Assembly (NCBI GenBank): GCA_017601265.1
Contig: JAFNJA010000113.1
Coordinates: forward strand, 1 to 6,653
Reading direction: 5' to 3'
Length of the DNA stretch: 6,653 bases
Origin: Candidatus Brockarchaeota archaeon
GTDB lineage: Archaea; Thermoproteota; EX4484-205; DTQO01
The translations under genes and the position numbers were made by a program. The notes beneath the pieces are model-generated. The model was given only the letters and a program-made list of their open reading frames with translations. It was not told where the DNA came from and ran no database searches. Shown piece by piece: positions 1-5,696 of this stretch (position 1 is the first letter of the stretch; each line of letters starts with the position of its first letter).

Positions 1-572
1 CTCGTGCGGAAGGGAAAAAACCGTTGGGGGAATCCGGGTTCGGGACCGTGCTTGGCATCTTCGGCTTGAGCATGTCGCTCGTTTCGCCTTTCCTTCCCTG
101 GGTCGTCACGGAGGGGTCGACTTTGACGCTCTACCAAACGGGGTGGTGGATGGCGATCCTCCCCCTGGTCGTCTGCTGCTCTTGCGGCTTGGCGCGTTAC
201 TTCGGCAGGAGGGTTAAGCCCATAGCGTTTTGCGTTGCAGGGCTCGTAGTCGCGGTCGAAAACTTGGCAGCTTTCACGACCCTGCTTCCGACGCTCGGGG
301 AGAACACTTTTGCGCTCGGCTTCTACCTCTCGCTCGGGTCCGCGAGCCTCCTGCTTGAGGGGGGGATAGCGACGTACGTGGAGGAGGGTAAGAAGAACCC
401 GGTCTCGGAACGGGCGCTCGATCCTATCGTGGTAGTGAGGTCGTGCCCTGCGTGCGGGAAGGACCTCTCGCAGTTCCTGCCGAGTTTGCCCGAGTGCCCG
501 TTTTGCGGCAGGTTGCTGAGCACTCGAAAAGAAGGGTTAGAGGAGAGAGAGGTATTGGTTTTCAAGAAATAG
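1..572 (+). CDS. Four-helix membrane protein with C-terminal zinc ribbon (5' end outside window)
   Basis: I do not recognise a named family. The frame is already open at the left edge (in-frame codons from position 3), so the start may lie outside the window; the first usable start inside is TTG at 24, followed by an in-frame GTG at 48. Counting from the TTG, four hydrophobic segments lie near residues 7-27 (containing SPFLPWV), 38-57, 66-88 and 95-117. A hydrophilic tail follows, with two zinc knuckles: CPACG at 141-145 and CPFCG at 158-162, a four-cysteine zinc ribbon expected to face the cytoplasm. The second helix carries an extra cysteine cluster, CCSCG, at 51-55. The protein ends in a charged segment. 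Membrane-anchored zinc ribbons of this layout are common in archaea and mostly uncharacterised. The gene converges on the MurQ-like gene and is probably not functionally tied to it. Coding status is secure; function is unknown. Confidence 0.8.
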   Translation, partial: RAEGKKPLGESGFGTVLGIFGLSMSLVSPFLPWVVTEGSTLTLYQTGWWMAILPLVVCCSCGLARYFGRRVKPIAFCVAGLVVAVENLAAFTTLLPTLGENTFALGFYLSLGSASLLLEGGIATYVEEGKKNPVSERALDPIVVVRSCPACGKDLSQFLPSLPECPFCGRLLSTRKEGLEEREVLVFKK

Positions 573-650
573 AGGCCCTAAAATCGACTTGGCAGCACGC
601 GATGGAAAAGGCTTCTGGTTTGGTTTGGATTGCTGGTCCGGCGTAAAACG
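573..650. other. Convergent intergenic region between the membrane protein and the etherase gene
   Basis: These 78 nt separate two genes that end facing each other. No hairpin with a U-tract is obvious. Archaeal termination usually needs only T-rich tracts. Candidates are the T-rich stretch near 613-632 for plus-strand transcripts, and TTTT at the minus-strand equivalent of 645-648, just after the etherase stop, for minus-strand transcripts. Both are short, so a terminator here is inferred from position more than from sequence. Confidence 0.3.
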
Positions 651-1580
651 CTAAAGGCGGCCTTTCGTCGCGTAGTCGAGGGCCAGCGAAATTCTTCCAT
701 TGGCTTTTTGCAGCAAGGCCTTCGCCGCATCGAGTGAAAGCTTGCCCTTAATGGCCAGTATCGAAAGTTTTACGTCTTCCCCGGTTTCTTCGTAGACCCT
801 GCTAGCCTCTTCGTAACTCGCTCCGGTCAGGACCATTATGATCCCCTTGGCCCTCTCCCTTAGCTTCTCGCTCAGGGGCTTTAGGTCGACCATGAAGTTC
901 CCGTAGACCTTGCCCATGAGTATCATGGAGGCTGTCGTAAGCATGTTCAAGACGAGCTTCTGGGCCGTGCCGGACTTCATCCGCGTCGAACCGGCTATCA
1001 CCTCGGGGCCAACGTCCGGAGCTATGGAGATCTTGGCGTGCTTCGTTATCTTCGATCCTGGATTCGTCGTGAGGGCGATCGTTCTCGCCCCGAGCTCGTT
1101 CGCCTTCTCCAAAGCCCCTATCACGAATGGCGTCCTGCCGGACGCGCAGATCCCGACGACCGCGTCCTTTTTAGAGACCGAGCACCTCGCGATGGCGTCC
1201 GCGCCGGCCTCCTGGGAATCTTCGGCTCCCTCCACTGGTTGCCGCAGGGCAACGTCCCCGCCCGCGATGATGGCCTGGACCATCTCGGGGGGAGAACTGA
1301 ACGTGGGAGGGCACTCTGCGGCGTCAAGGACCCCGAGGCGCCCGCTAGTTCCGGCTCCGACGTAGATGAGCCTCCCGCCCTCCCTGAAGGATTCGACGAT
1401 CGATTCGACAGCTTCAGCTATTTTCGGGATCTCCCTCTCGACGGCTAGGGGCACGAGCTTGTCTTCTTCGTTAATGATCCTGAGTATGCCTTCGGCGCCC
1501 TCCCTGTCGATGTTGGCGCTTTTCGGGTTTCTGGCTTCCGTGGCCAGTTCCTCGAGTTCCCTAAGCACCTCGCTCTTCAT
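651..1580 (-). CDS. murQ: N-acetylmuramic acid 6-phosphate etherase (MurQ family, SIS domain)
   Basis: MurQ cleaves the D-lactyl ether of N-acetylmuramic acid 6-phosphate, giving GlcNAc-6-phosphate and D-lactate in the cytoplasm. The protein is 309 aa, close to the usual ~300. The MurQ signature is intact: RNPKSANID at 17-25, INEEDK at 36-41, the SIS-domain loop VGAGTSGRLGVLDAAECPPT at 74-93, and EGAEDS at 117-122. E89 and E120 sit 31 residues apart, like the catalytic Glu83/Glu114 pair of the E. coli enzyme. The second SIS half has GICASGRTPFV near 143-153, and GSTRMKSGTAQKL at about 197-209 matches the family's GSTRxKxGTAQK segment. A helical C-terminal domain (GASYEEA onward) completes the fold. 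The start is ATG; no clear ribosome site precedes it. It lies 27 nt after the amino-sugar kinase gene, its classical partner. The family also includes vertebrate glucokinase regulatory protein, so a different sugar phosphate is possible, but the retained catalytic residues favour a working etherase. Confidence 0.93.
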   Translation of the reverse strand: MKSEVLRELEELATEARNPKSANIDREGAEGILRIINEEDKLVPLAVEREIPKIAEAVESIVESFREGGRLIYVGAGTSGRLGVLDAAECPPTFSSPPEMVQAIIAGGDVALRQPVEGAEDSQEAGADAIARCSVSKKDAVVGICASGRTPFVIGALEKANELGARTIALTTNPGSKITKHAKISIAPDVGPEVIAGSTRMKSGTAQKLVLNMLTTASMILMGKVYGNFMVDLKPLSEKLRERAKGIIMVLTGASYEEASRVYEETGEDVKLSILAIKGKLSLDAAKALLQKANGRISLALDYATKGRL

Positions 1581-1607
1581 GGCACGAGTCCGGAGTCGAT
1601 CGGGGAA

Positions 1608-2600
1608 TTAGGCTTTCCCTTGGCTTCCGCCTTTGCTTAAGGCTTGAAACGACCTGACCGAAGTTTCCAAGTTCCGCAATATCGGGCCTGCTGGATCGAT
1701 GCCGCAAGCCCTGTAGGCGATGATCAAGCCCCCGACGCATGGAGGGAACTTTGGTTCCAAGACCGTCGCTTCGACGCCGATCCGCCTGAAAACTTCTAGG
1801 AGAGGCAGCTTCACGTAATCGCCCGCGTTGAACACGCCTCCGACAAGGGCGATCCTCACGCTTCGCCCCAGCCTCTTCGCGACGGTGCCGGCTATGGCGC
1901 CGAGCTCGCTTCCAGCCCGCCTGAGGATTTGGGCTGAAACTTCGTCTCCAGCCTTTGCCAACTCGTGCACGAGCTCGGCCAAGGAAGCGACCTGGTCCCT
2001 TTTCAGCCGCGTGGCGGCGCGGACCAACTCGTCGAAGGAAGAAAGCCCGAACCTTTCTTTGACCGCGTCGCAGATCCTCGTTGGGCTTCCCAGCCCGTCG
2101 GCGGCCCTTGCGACGTAGCGGAGGGCCTCCAAGCCTATCCAGTAGGCGCTCCCCTCGTCTCCAAGCAACGGCCCCCACCCTCCCGCCCTGGCTATGATTG
2201 AGCCGGCGGAGATCGCCCTGGCGGAGGAGCCGGTGCCCGCGACCACGACGACCCCTTCTCCGTCAGGAAAGCAAGCGTGGGAAGCCAGATCGGCGTCGCC
2301 CGTGACCACGGCCTTGCAACCTAGTGAGTTGGAAACCAAGTTCGAGAGCCTCTCCTGGTCTCCCCTGGCCCTCGCCCCCGGGACGCCGATGCCGACGCAC
2401 ATCAAGATCGAACCGGACTTCGCGAGCTTTTTGACTATAGAAACTAGGGTATCGGCGCAAGAGTCGAAACCATCGACCTGAAGGTTGGCTGGGCCTCCGA
2501 CCTCGTACCCAATGGCGAAGCCCTCGCGAGACGCGGCTATGCCGACGCTGCTTGTCCCGCCGGCGTCGACCCCGACGAAAAGCTCGGGTAGGTCTGACAT
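1608..2600 (-). CDS. BadF/BadG/BcrA/BcrD-type ATPase, N-acetylglucosamine/N-acetylmuramate kinase
   Basis: This is an ASKHA-fold sugar kinase that most likely transfers phosphate from ATP to the C6 hydroxyl of GlcNAc and/or MurNAc. The 330-aa protein has the phosphate-1 loop VGVDAGGTSSVG at 9-20, GVPGA at 72-76, GDAD at 101-104 with the likely catalytic aspartate, and the phosphate-2 motif AGTGSSARA at 121-129. GGWGPLLGDEGSAYWIG at 140-156 closely matches the sugar-binding segment of human GlcNAc kinase. LVGGVF at 252-257 is the adenosine motif. The start is ATG, with only a weak G-rich stretch upstream. It lies 40 nt after phosphoglycerate kinase and 27 nt before the etherase, so co-transcription is likely. 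The etherase next door suggests the substrate includes N-acetylmuramic acid, as for the bacterial dual-specificity kinase MurK. Specificity cannot be read from sequence: GlcNAc, MurNAc or glucosamine are all possible, so I give no symbol. Confidence 0.9.
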   Translation of the reverse strand: MSDLPELFVGVDAGGTSSVGIAASREGFAIGYEVGGPANLQVDGFDSCADTLVSIVKKLAKSGSILMCVGIGVPGARARGDQERLSNLVSNSLGCKAVVTGDADLASHACFPDGEGVVVVAGTGSSARAISAGSIIARAGGWGPLLGDEGSAYWIGLEALRYVARAADGLGSPTRICDAVKERFGLSSFDELVRAATRLKRDQVASLAELVHELAKAGDEVSAQILRRAGSELGAIAGTVAKRLGRSVRIALVGGVFNAGDYVKLPLLEVFRRIGVEATVLEPKFPPCVGGLIIAYRACGIDPAGPILRNLETSVRSFQALSKGGSQGKA

Positions 2601-2640
2601 CCCGGAAGCGCCCCTGACCGGCGTGTCGAAACCGACCAGG

Positions 2641-3876
2641 CTAGGAGAACTTCTTTGAAGCCGCCTTCAAGGCTTCGACGCCGGGCAAAGCCTCACCGGA
2701 AAGGTAACTTATCAGGGCTCCTCCGGCGGTGCTTACGTACGGAAGCTTCTTTTCAAGCCCGAACTTGTACACCGCTGCCAGCGAGTGGCCGCCGCCGACG
2801 ACGCTGAAGGCTTCGGTTTTCGTGAGGACGCGGAGGATCTCCCTGGTGCCGAGCGAGAAGTTGTCCTCCTCGTAAACGCCCAGTGGGCCGTTGACCACGA
2901 TCGACTTGGCTTGCATCAAGAGCCGGCCGTAAAGTTCCACGGTTTTCTTCCCTATGTCCTTTATGTAGTGGTTGGTGGGCAGGTCGTCGACCGCGATCTC
3001 GCTCCTGCCTCCTTGGATTTCAACGGCCAGGTCGACGGGCGTCACGATCCTTCCGGGGAACCTCCCCAGCATCTCCCTGGCTCCGGAAACGAATTGCGCG
3101 AAACCTTTCTGGTCGAGCAGCTTCTCGTTGGCCTCCCCGAGTTTGAAGCCTTTCGCCTTCAGGAAGACGTTCGCCACGAGCCCCCCTGTCAAAACGTCGT
3201 CAGCTATGCCGTTCGACAGCACGTGCTGGGCGACCTTGAAGCTCTCTTTTGGCTTGGCTCCAGCTATGACGTAGACCGAAGGCTTTTCGGGCTTTCCAGC
3301 CACCTTGGAAAGGGCCGCCAGCTCCTTCTCCATCACCCTCCCGGCCGCCGAGGGAAGGACGGCCGCGAAACCCACGATGGAGGCGTGGGACCTGTGGGCT
3401 GCGGCGAACGCGTCGTTGACGAAGTAGTCGGCGAGCGGGCCCAGGGCGCTGACCAAAGTTCCGCGGGAGTGCTCCTTTGGTGACCTTTCGGCCGTCTCCT
3501 CGGAAAGGAAGCGCACGTTGTCCAGCATCAACACGTCGCCGGGTTTCATGCTCTTAATGGCTCCCTTTGCCTCTTCCCCCGCCACGTCTGGCACGAACCT
3601 GACGGGCCAAGACAGGATCCCCGAGAGGATTTTCGCGTGCTGCTCCAGCGAGGTGAAGTCCGGATCGCCCTTCCTGCCCTGGTGGGCCAGGATTACGACC
3701 TTCGCCCCCTTGCCCGAGAGTTCCTTTACGGTCCTGGAGTGCTCGCGGATCCTGCTGTCGTCCGTGACGATCTTCGTCGAAGCGTCGACGGGCGAGTTTA
3801 TGTCAACCCTCGTAATGACTACCCTGCTGTTTGGTTTCAGGTCGTCTAGGGTCGCGATCCCAAGCTGTTCAAGCAA
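2641..3876 (-). CDS. pgk: Phosphoglycerate kinase, archaeal type
   Basis: PGK interconverts 1,3-bisphosphoglycerate + ADP and 3-phosphoglycerate + ATP, in the cytoplasm, in glycolysis and gluconeogenesis. With the start chosen here (TTG at 3876) it is 411 aa, normal for archaea. Motifs in this numbering are RVDINSP at 23-29, DDSRIRE at 39-45 with the substrate-binding arginine, LAHQGR at 63-68, LDNVRF at 118-123, VNDAFAAAHRSHAS at 153-166, GAKPKES at 206-212, NGPLGVYE at 329-336, GGGHSLAA at 361-368 and STAGGALISYL at 382-392. The open frame reaches an upstream TTG at 3951, which would add 25 residues. I prefer 3876 because archaeal PGKs begin about 15-20 residues before the RVDINSP segment, AGGTG lies 7 nt upstream of it, and a TATA-like box falls inside the longer version. 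The usual GGAK nucleotide loop reads AGAK here. It is the first gene of the apparent three-gene operon. Confidence 0.95.
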   Translation of the reverse strand: MLEQLGIATLDDLKPNSRVVITRVDINSPVDASTKIVTDDSRIREHSRTVKELSGKGAKVVILAHQGRKGDPDFTSLEQHAKILSGILSWPVRFVPDVAGEEAKGAIKSMKPGDVLMLDNVRFLSEETAERSPKEHSRGTLVSALGPLADYFVNDAFAAAHRSHASIVGFAAVLPSAAGRVMEKELAALSKVAGKPEKPSVYVIAGAKPKESFKVAQHVLSNGIADDVLTGGLVANVFLKAKGFKLGEANEKLLDQKGFAQFVSGAREMLGRFPGRIVTPVDLAVEIQGGRSEIAVDDLPTNHYIKDIGKKTVELYGRLLMQAKSIVVNGPLGVYEEDNFSLGTREILRVLTKTEAFSVVGGGHSLAAVYKFGLEKKLPYVSTAGGALISYLSGEALPGVEALKAASKKFS

Positions 3877-3883
3877 GCGTTCA

Positions 3884-3888
3884 CACCT
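3884..3888 (-). promoter_or_regulatory. Ribosome binding site supporting the PGK start at 3876
   Basis: On the minus strand AGGTG lies 7 nt before the TTG at 3876. It matches part of the archaeal consensus GGAGGTGA, complementary to the 16S rRNA 3' end. It helps to choose this start over the TTG at 3951. Confidence 0.5.
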
Positions 3889-3910
3889 ACGTGACAGCGT
3901 CCGTTTGCCG

Positions 3911-3924
3911 AGACTTATTAGTCT
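3911..3924. promoter_or_regulatory. 14-nt palindrome overlapping a TATA-like box upstream of PGK
   Basis: AGACTTATTAGTCT has perfect 5-nt arms (AGACT/AGTCT) around TATT. Read on the minus strand its centre is CTAATAAG, a plausible archaeal TATA element in otherwise GC-rich sequence. From its centre near 3917, transcription would start about 25 nt downstream, near 3891, leaving a leader of about 15 nt that holds the AGGTG before TTG 3876. A palindrome on top of a TATA box is a typical place for a repressor operator; this role is inferred from position. If PGK really starts at 3951, the site would be coding sequence. Confidence 0.4.
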
Positions 3925-3955
3925 TAGGTAATCCGAGGGGCCGAACCCCAAGGCA

Positions 3956-3975
3956 GATAAGAAAGGTTATTCAGT
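3956..3975 (+). promoter_or_regulatory. Possible promoter of the two-gene GT2 unit
   Basis: This is the only A/T-rich stretch just ahead of the plus-strand glycosyltransferase genes. It contains a purine-rich AAGAAAG that could act as a BRE, followed by the TATA-like GTTATTC. Transcription would begin near 3995, about 10 nt before the proposed CTG start. The match to a consensus TATA box is weak. Confidence 0.25.
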
Positions 3976-4005
3976 CCCCAAGCCTATCCGGTGGCCTGAT
4001 CAGCC

Positions 4006-4734
4006 CTGAAGCTCTCGATCATAGTGGCTGCCCACAACGAGGAGAAGTACATCCCAAGGTGCCTGGAGGCGATCGAGCTCGCGACTGAGGATGTCGAGCA
4101 CGAGACTATCGTAATATGCGACAGGTGCACGGATCGGACTAAGGAGGAGGCTGAACGGTTCCCCGTCCGAATCGTCGTGAAGGACAGGGCCGGATGGAAA
4201 AACAGCTACGCGGAGAACTTGGAGATCGGGTTGGGGTATGCTGGGGGAGAATTCGTCGCCGTAGTGGACGCCGACATAAGGGTGGAACCAGAATACTTCA
4301 GGAAGGTGCTTGGCGCTTTCGGCGAAGGCGTGGTCTCGGTGTCGGGCAGGGTCGTAACCGAACCTTCGAAACCATTCAACAGGCTGTACTCGATTTGGGA
4401 GAAGACGTACGATTTGCTGGGGGCGGGGAGGGAGCCTAGGGGGGGCAACCGCGTCTACAGGGGGGAGGAGCTGAGGAGGGTGAGGTTCTCTGACGCCATA
4501 GCGCCGGACACGGACGTGGACATGAGGGTGAGAGGCAAGAGGGTCTACCTACGCGACGCCGTCTCGTACCACATGAGGGAGTTGACCCTGGGAAAATGCT
4601 TCAGGGGGCAGGTCAACTCGGGCAGGGCCAGGAGGCAGCTTCGCATGCCATTCTGGAGGACGCTCCTCCACAGCGTCGTGAGGCTGAGGCCTTTCGTCAT
4701 CTTGGGCTACCTGATCGGCGGGGAGGGGGATTGA
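4006..4734 (+). CDS. Family 2 glycosyltransferase (first GT2), unusual start and possible 3' frameshift
   Basis: This is a GT-A fold enzyme that transfers a sugar from a nucleotide-sugar, acceptor unknown, probably at the inner membrane face. The first ordinary start, GTG 4024, gives 236 aa but cuts off the first beta-strand. Translation from CTG 4006 restores KLSIIVAAHNEE, the normal GT2 opening, and an in-frame TGA at 3997-3999 blocks anything longer. In GTG-based numbering, the sequence shows AHNEEKYIPRCLEAI at 3-17, the metal-binding DAD at 82-84, a GGNRVYR acceptor-loop motif at 140-146, the acidic PDTDVDM at 161-167 as likely catalytic region, and a QVNSGRARRQ segment at 196-205 in the place of the family's QxxRW motif. 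One hydrophobic segment lies near 216-232. The frame stops at 4734, 52 nt before the next GT2. A shift at the G5 run 4725-4729 would extend it to 4790, overlapping that gene. Sugar and linkage cannot be assigned. Confidence 0.87.
   Translation: MKLSIIVAAHNEEKYIPRCLEAIELATEDVEHETIVICDRCTDRTKEEAERFPVRIVVKDRAGWKNSYAENLEIGLGYAGGEFVAVVDADIRVEPEYFRKVLGAFGEGVVSVSGRVVTEPSKPFNRLYSIWEKTYDLLGAGREPRGGNRVYRGEELRRVRFSDAIAPDTDVDMRVRGKRVYLRDAVSYHMRELTLGKCFRGQVNSGRARRQLRMPFWRTLLHSVVRLRPFVILGYLIGGEGD
4419..4445 (+). other. Potential G-quadruplex motif inside the first GT2 gene
   Basis: Four guanine runs of 5, 4, 3 and 7 are separated by loops of 1, 1 and 6 nt on the coding strand, which fits the standard G3+N1-7 rule. 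A further G6 run follows at 4460-4465. It lies in the codons for the GREPRGG loop, so it may simply reflect GGG/AGG codon choice. Confidence 0.4.
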
Positions 4735-4754
4735 AGCGTCATTATCTCGGCAGC

Positions 4755-4790
4755 ATGAAGCTCATCGACGGAGCGCGAAGGGCAAGATGA
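4755..4790 (+). other. Possible frameshifted 3' end of the first GT2, or an 11-codon upstream ORF
   Basis: An ATG at 4755 opens MKLIDGARRAR and stops with TGA at 4788-4790, overlapping the ATG of the second GT2 gene as ATGA. Read as a separate cistron it has no good ribosome site. The same frame runs open back through 4728, directly after the G5 run in the first GT2 gene. It is therefore better explained as that gene's displaced C-terminus (GLKRHYLGS followed by these 11 residues). A basic tail after a membrane segment is sensible for an inner-face glycosyltransferase. Confidence 0.35.
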
Positions 4791-5692
4791 TGACGCTGGC
4801 CATGGTTTTGAAAAATTCGGCCGAGACGCTGCCGCGGGCGCTGAACGGAATCGAAGGGCTCGATTACGATAAAAAGCTGATGAAGTTGATCTTCGTCGAC
4901 GGAGGTTCTACCGACGGCTCTCTCGGCATCCTGAACGATTTCCGTCGCAGGAACGCCGCAAACTACGAGGACGTGACGATAATGACGGGCAACTACGACG
5001 TCACCGAGGGCCGCAACTTGTGCATAAGCAATTCCGAGGGGGAAATGGTTCTCTTCGTCGATTCCGACGTGGTGGTTCCTCGGAATTTGCTGTCAGAGGT
5101 GGAGAAGGTCTTTTCTTCGGATCCGAGAATCGCCTTTGTCAACGTCCCGTGCGTAGTCGAGGAAGAACGGAGAGGGTGGGTCGACAGGTTCTACGGTTCG
5201 ATGGGAGAACCGCAGGGCATGAGCTGCGCCGCGATCAGAACTTCAGCCTTGAAGGAGGTTGGCCCGTACTTCGTCGGGTTCGCGAGGGGCGAGAATCCGA
5301 ACGAGCTGATCCACAGGCTTAGGAAAAGGGGTTACAAGGCTGCCGTGGCTGAAAGCTCAGCGTTGCATATAAAGCAGAAGCCGAGGGGCTTTTACGATTA
5401 CTTGAAGTACAGCTTTTTCGTGGCCGTGATATACCATTTGCAGGAGATCGAGGCCGGAAGGAAGTACGTTATGGCGAAATACGCCTACTACACGGCCCTG
5501 TTGCTCTCGCCCGTGGTTTTGGCCTTCTCCGTGCCTCTGTTCTTCATTTTGTTCGTCCCGGGCGTCAGCTACTACCTGGTAAGATCCAGGGGAAATCCTT
5601 GCGCCCTTCCCGCGTTGCTTGCGGGCATGGTCTTGCCGATCGGGATGCTGTTCCTGATCCTTAGGAGGGCCAGGGAAAAGCGAATCCGGTAG
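4787..5692 (+). CDS. Membrane-anchored family 2 glycosyltransferase (second GT2)
   Basis: A GT-A fold glycosyltransferase of 301 aa, probably acting on a lipid-linked or cell-surface acceptor at the cytoplasmic face of the membrane. The N-terminal strand is LAMVLKNSAETLPRAL at 4-19. The nucleotide-sugar site includes FVDGGSTDGS at 36-45, EGRNLCISNSEGE at 74-86 and the metal-binding DSD at 92-94 within LFVDSDVVVP. GMSCAAIRTSALKEVGPY at 144-161 and RGENPNELIHRLRKRGYKA at 167-185 match the acceptor side, with an acidic residue as likely base. The C-terminus has a hydrophobic stretch at about 233-265, perhaps a hairpin, and a second at 271-292, followed by a basic tail. The start is ATG ATG, with a weak GAAGGG just upstream. 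It ends with tandem stops TAG TGA, only 4 nt from the converging GT4 gene. It is probably co-transcribed with the preceding GT2. Donor and acceptor are unknown. Confidence 0.9.
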   Translation: MMTLAMVLKNSAETLPRALNGIEGLDYDKKLMKLIFVDGGSTDGSLGILNDFRRRNAANYEDVTIMTGNYDVTEGRNLCISNSEGEMVLFVDSDVVVPRNLLSEVEKVFSSDPRIAFVNVPCVVEEERRGWVDRFYGSMGEPQGMSCAAIRTSALKEVGPYFVGFARGENPNELIHRLRKRGYKAAVAESSALHIKQKPRGFYDYLKYSFFVAVIYHLQEIEAGRKYVMAKYAYYTALLLSPVVLAFSVPLFFILFVPGVSYYLVRSRGNPCALPALLAGMVLPIGMLFLILRRAREKRIR

Positions 5693-5696
5693 TGAT

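Noticed and set aside
443..646. 67-codon plus-strand frame running past the membrane-protein stop
   Set aside because: It overlaps the zinc-ribbon codons in another frame. The zinc ribbon is complete in the main frame, so no frameshift is needed.
910..1448. Two plus-strand open frames opposite the etherase gene
   Set aside because: Both are antisense to a gene with intact catalytic motifs and show no domain, start signal or context of their own.
1561..2178. Minus-strand open frame of 205 codons rich in Arg and Gly
   Set aside because: It overlaps the kinase gene in another frame on the same strand. Its Arg-rich composition is typical of an out-of-frame reading of GC-rich coding DNA.
2785..3483. 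Long plus-strand open frame of 232 codons
   Set aside because: It lies fully antisense to PGK, has no recognisable motif, and is a by-product of high GC third positions in that gene.
3877..3951. 25-residue N-terminal extension of PGK from TTG 3951
   Set aside because: It exceeds the normal archaeal N-terminus, contains the putative TATA box, and has no ribosome site ahead of it; kept only as an alternative.
3831..4088. 85-codon plus-strand frame crossing the divergent promoter region
   Set aside because: It overlaps both the 5' end of PGK and the start of the first GT2 in a frame without motifs.
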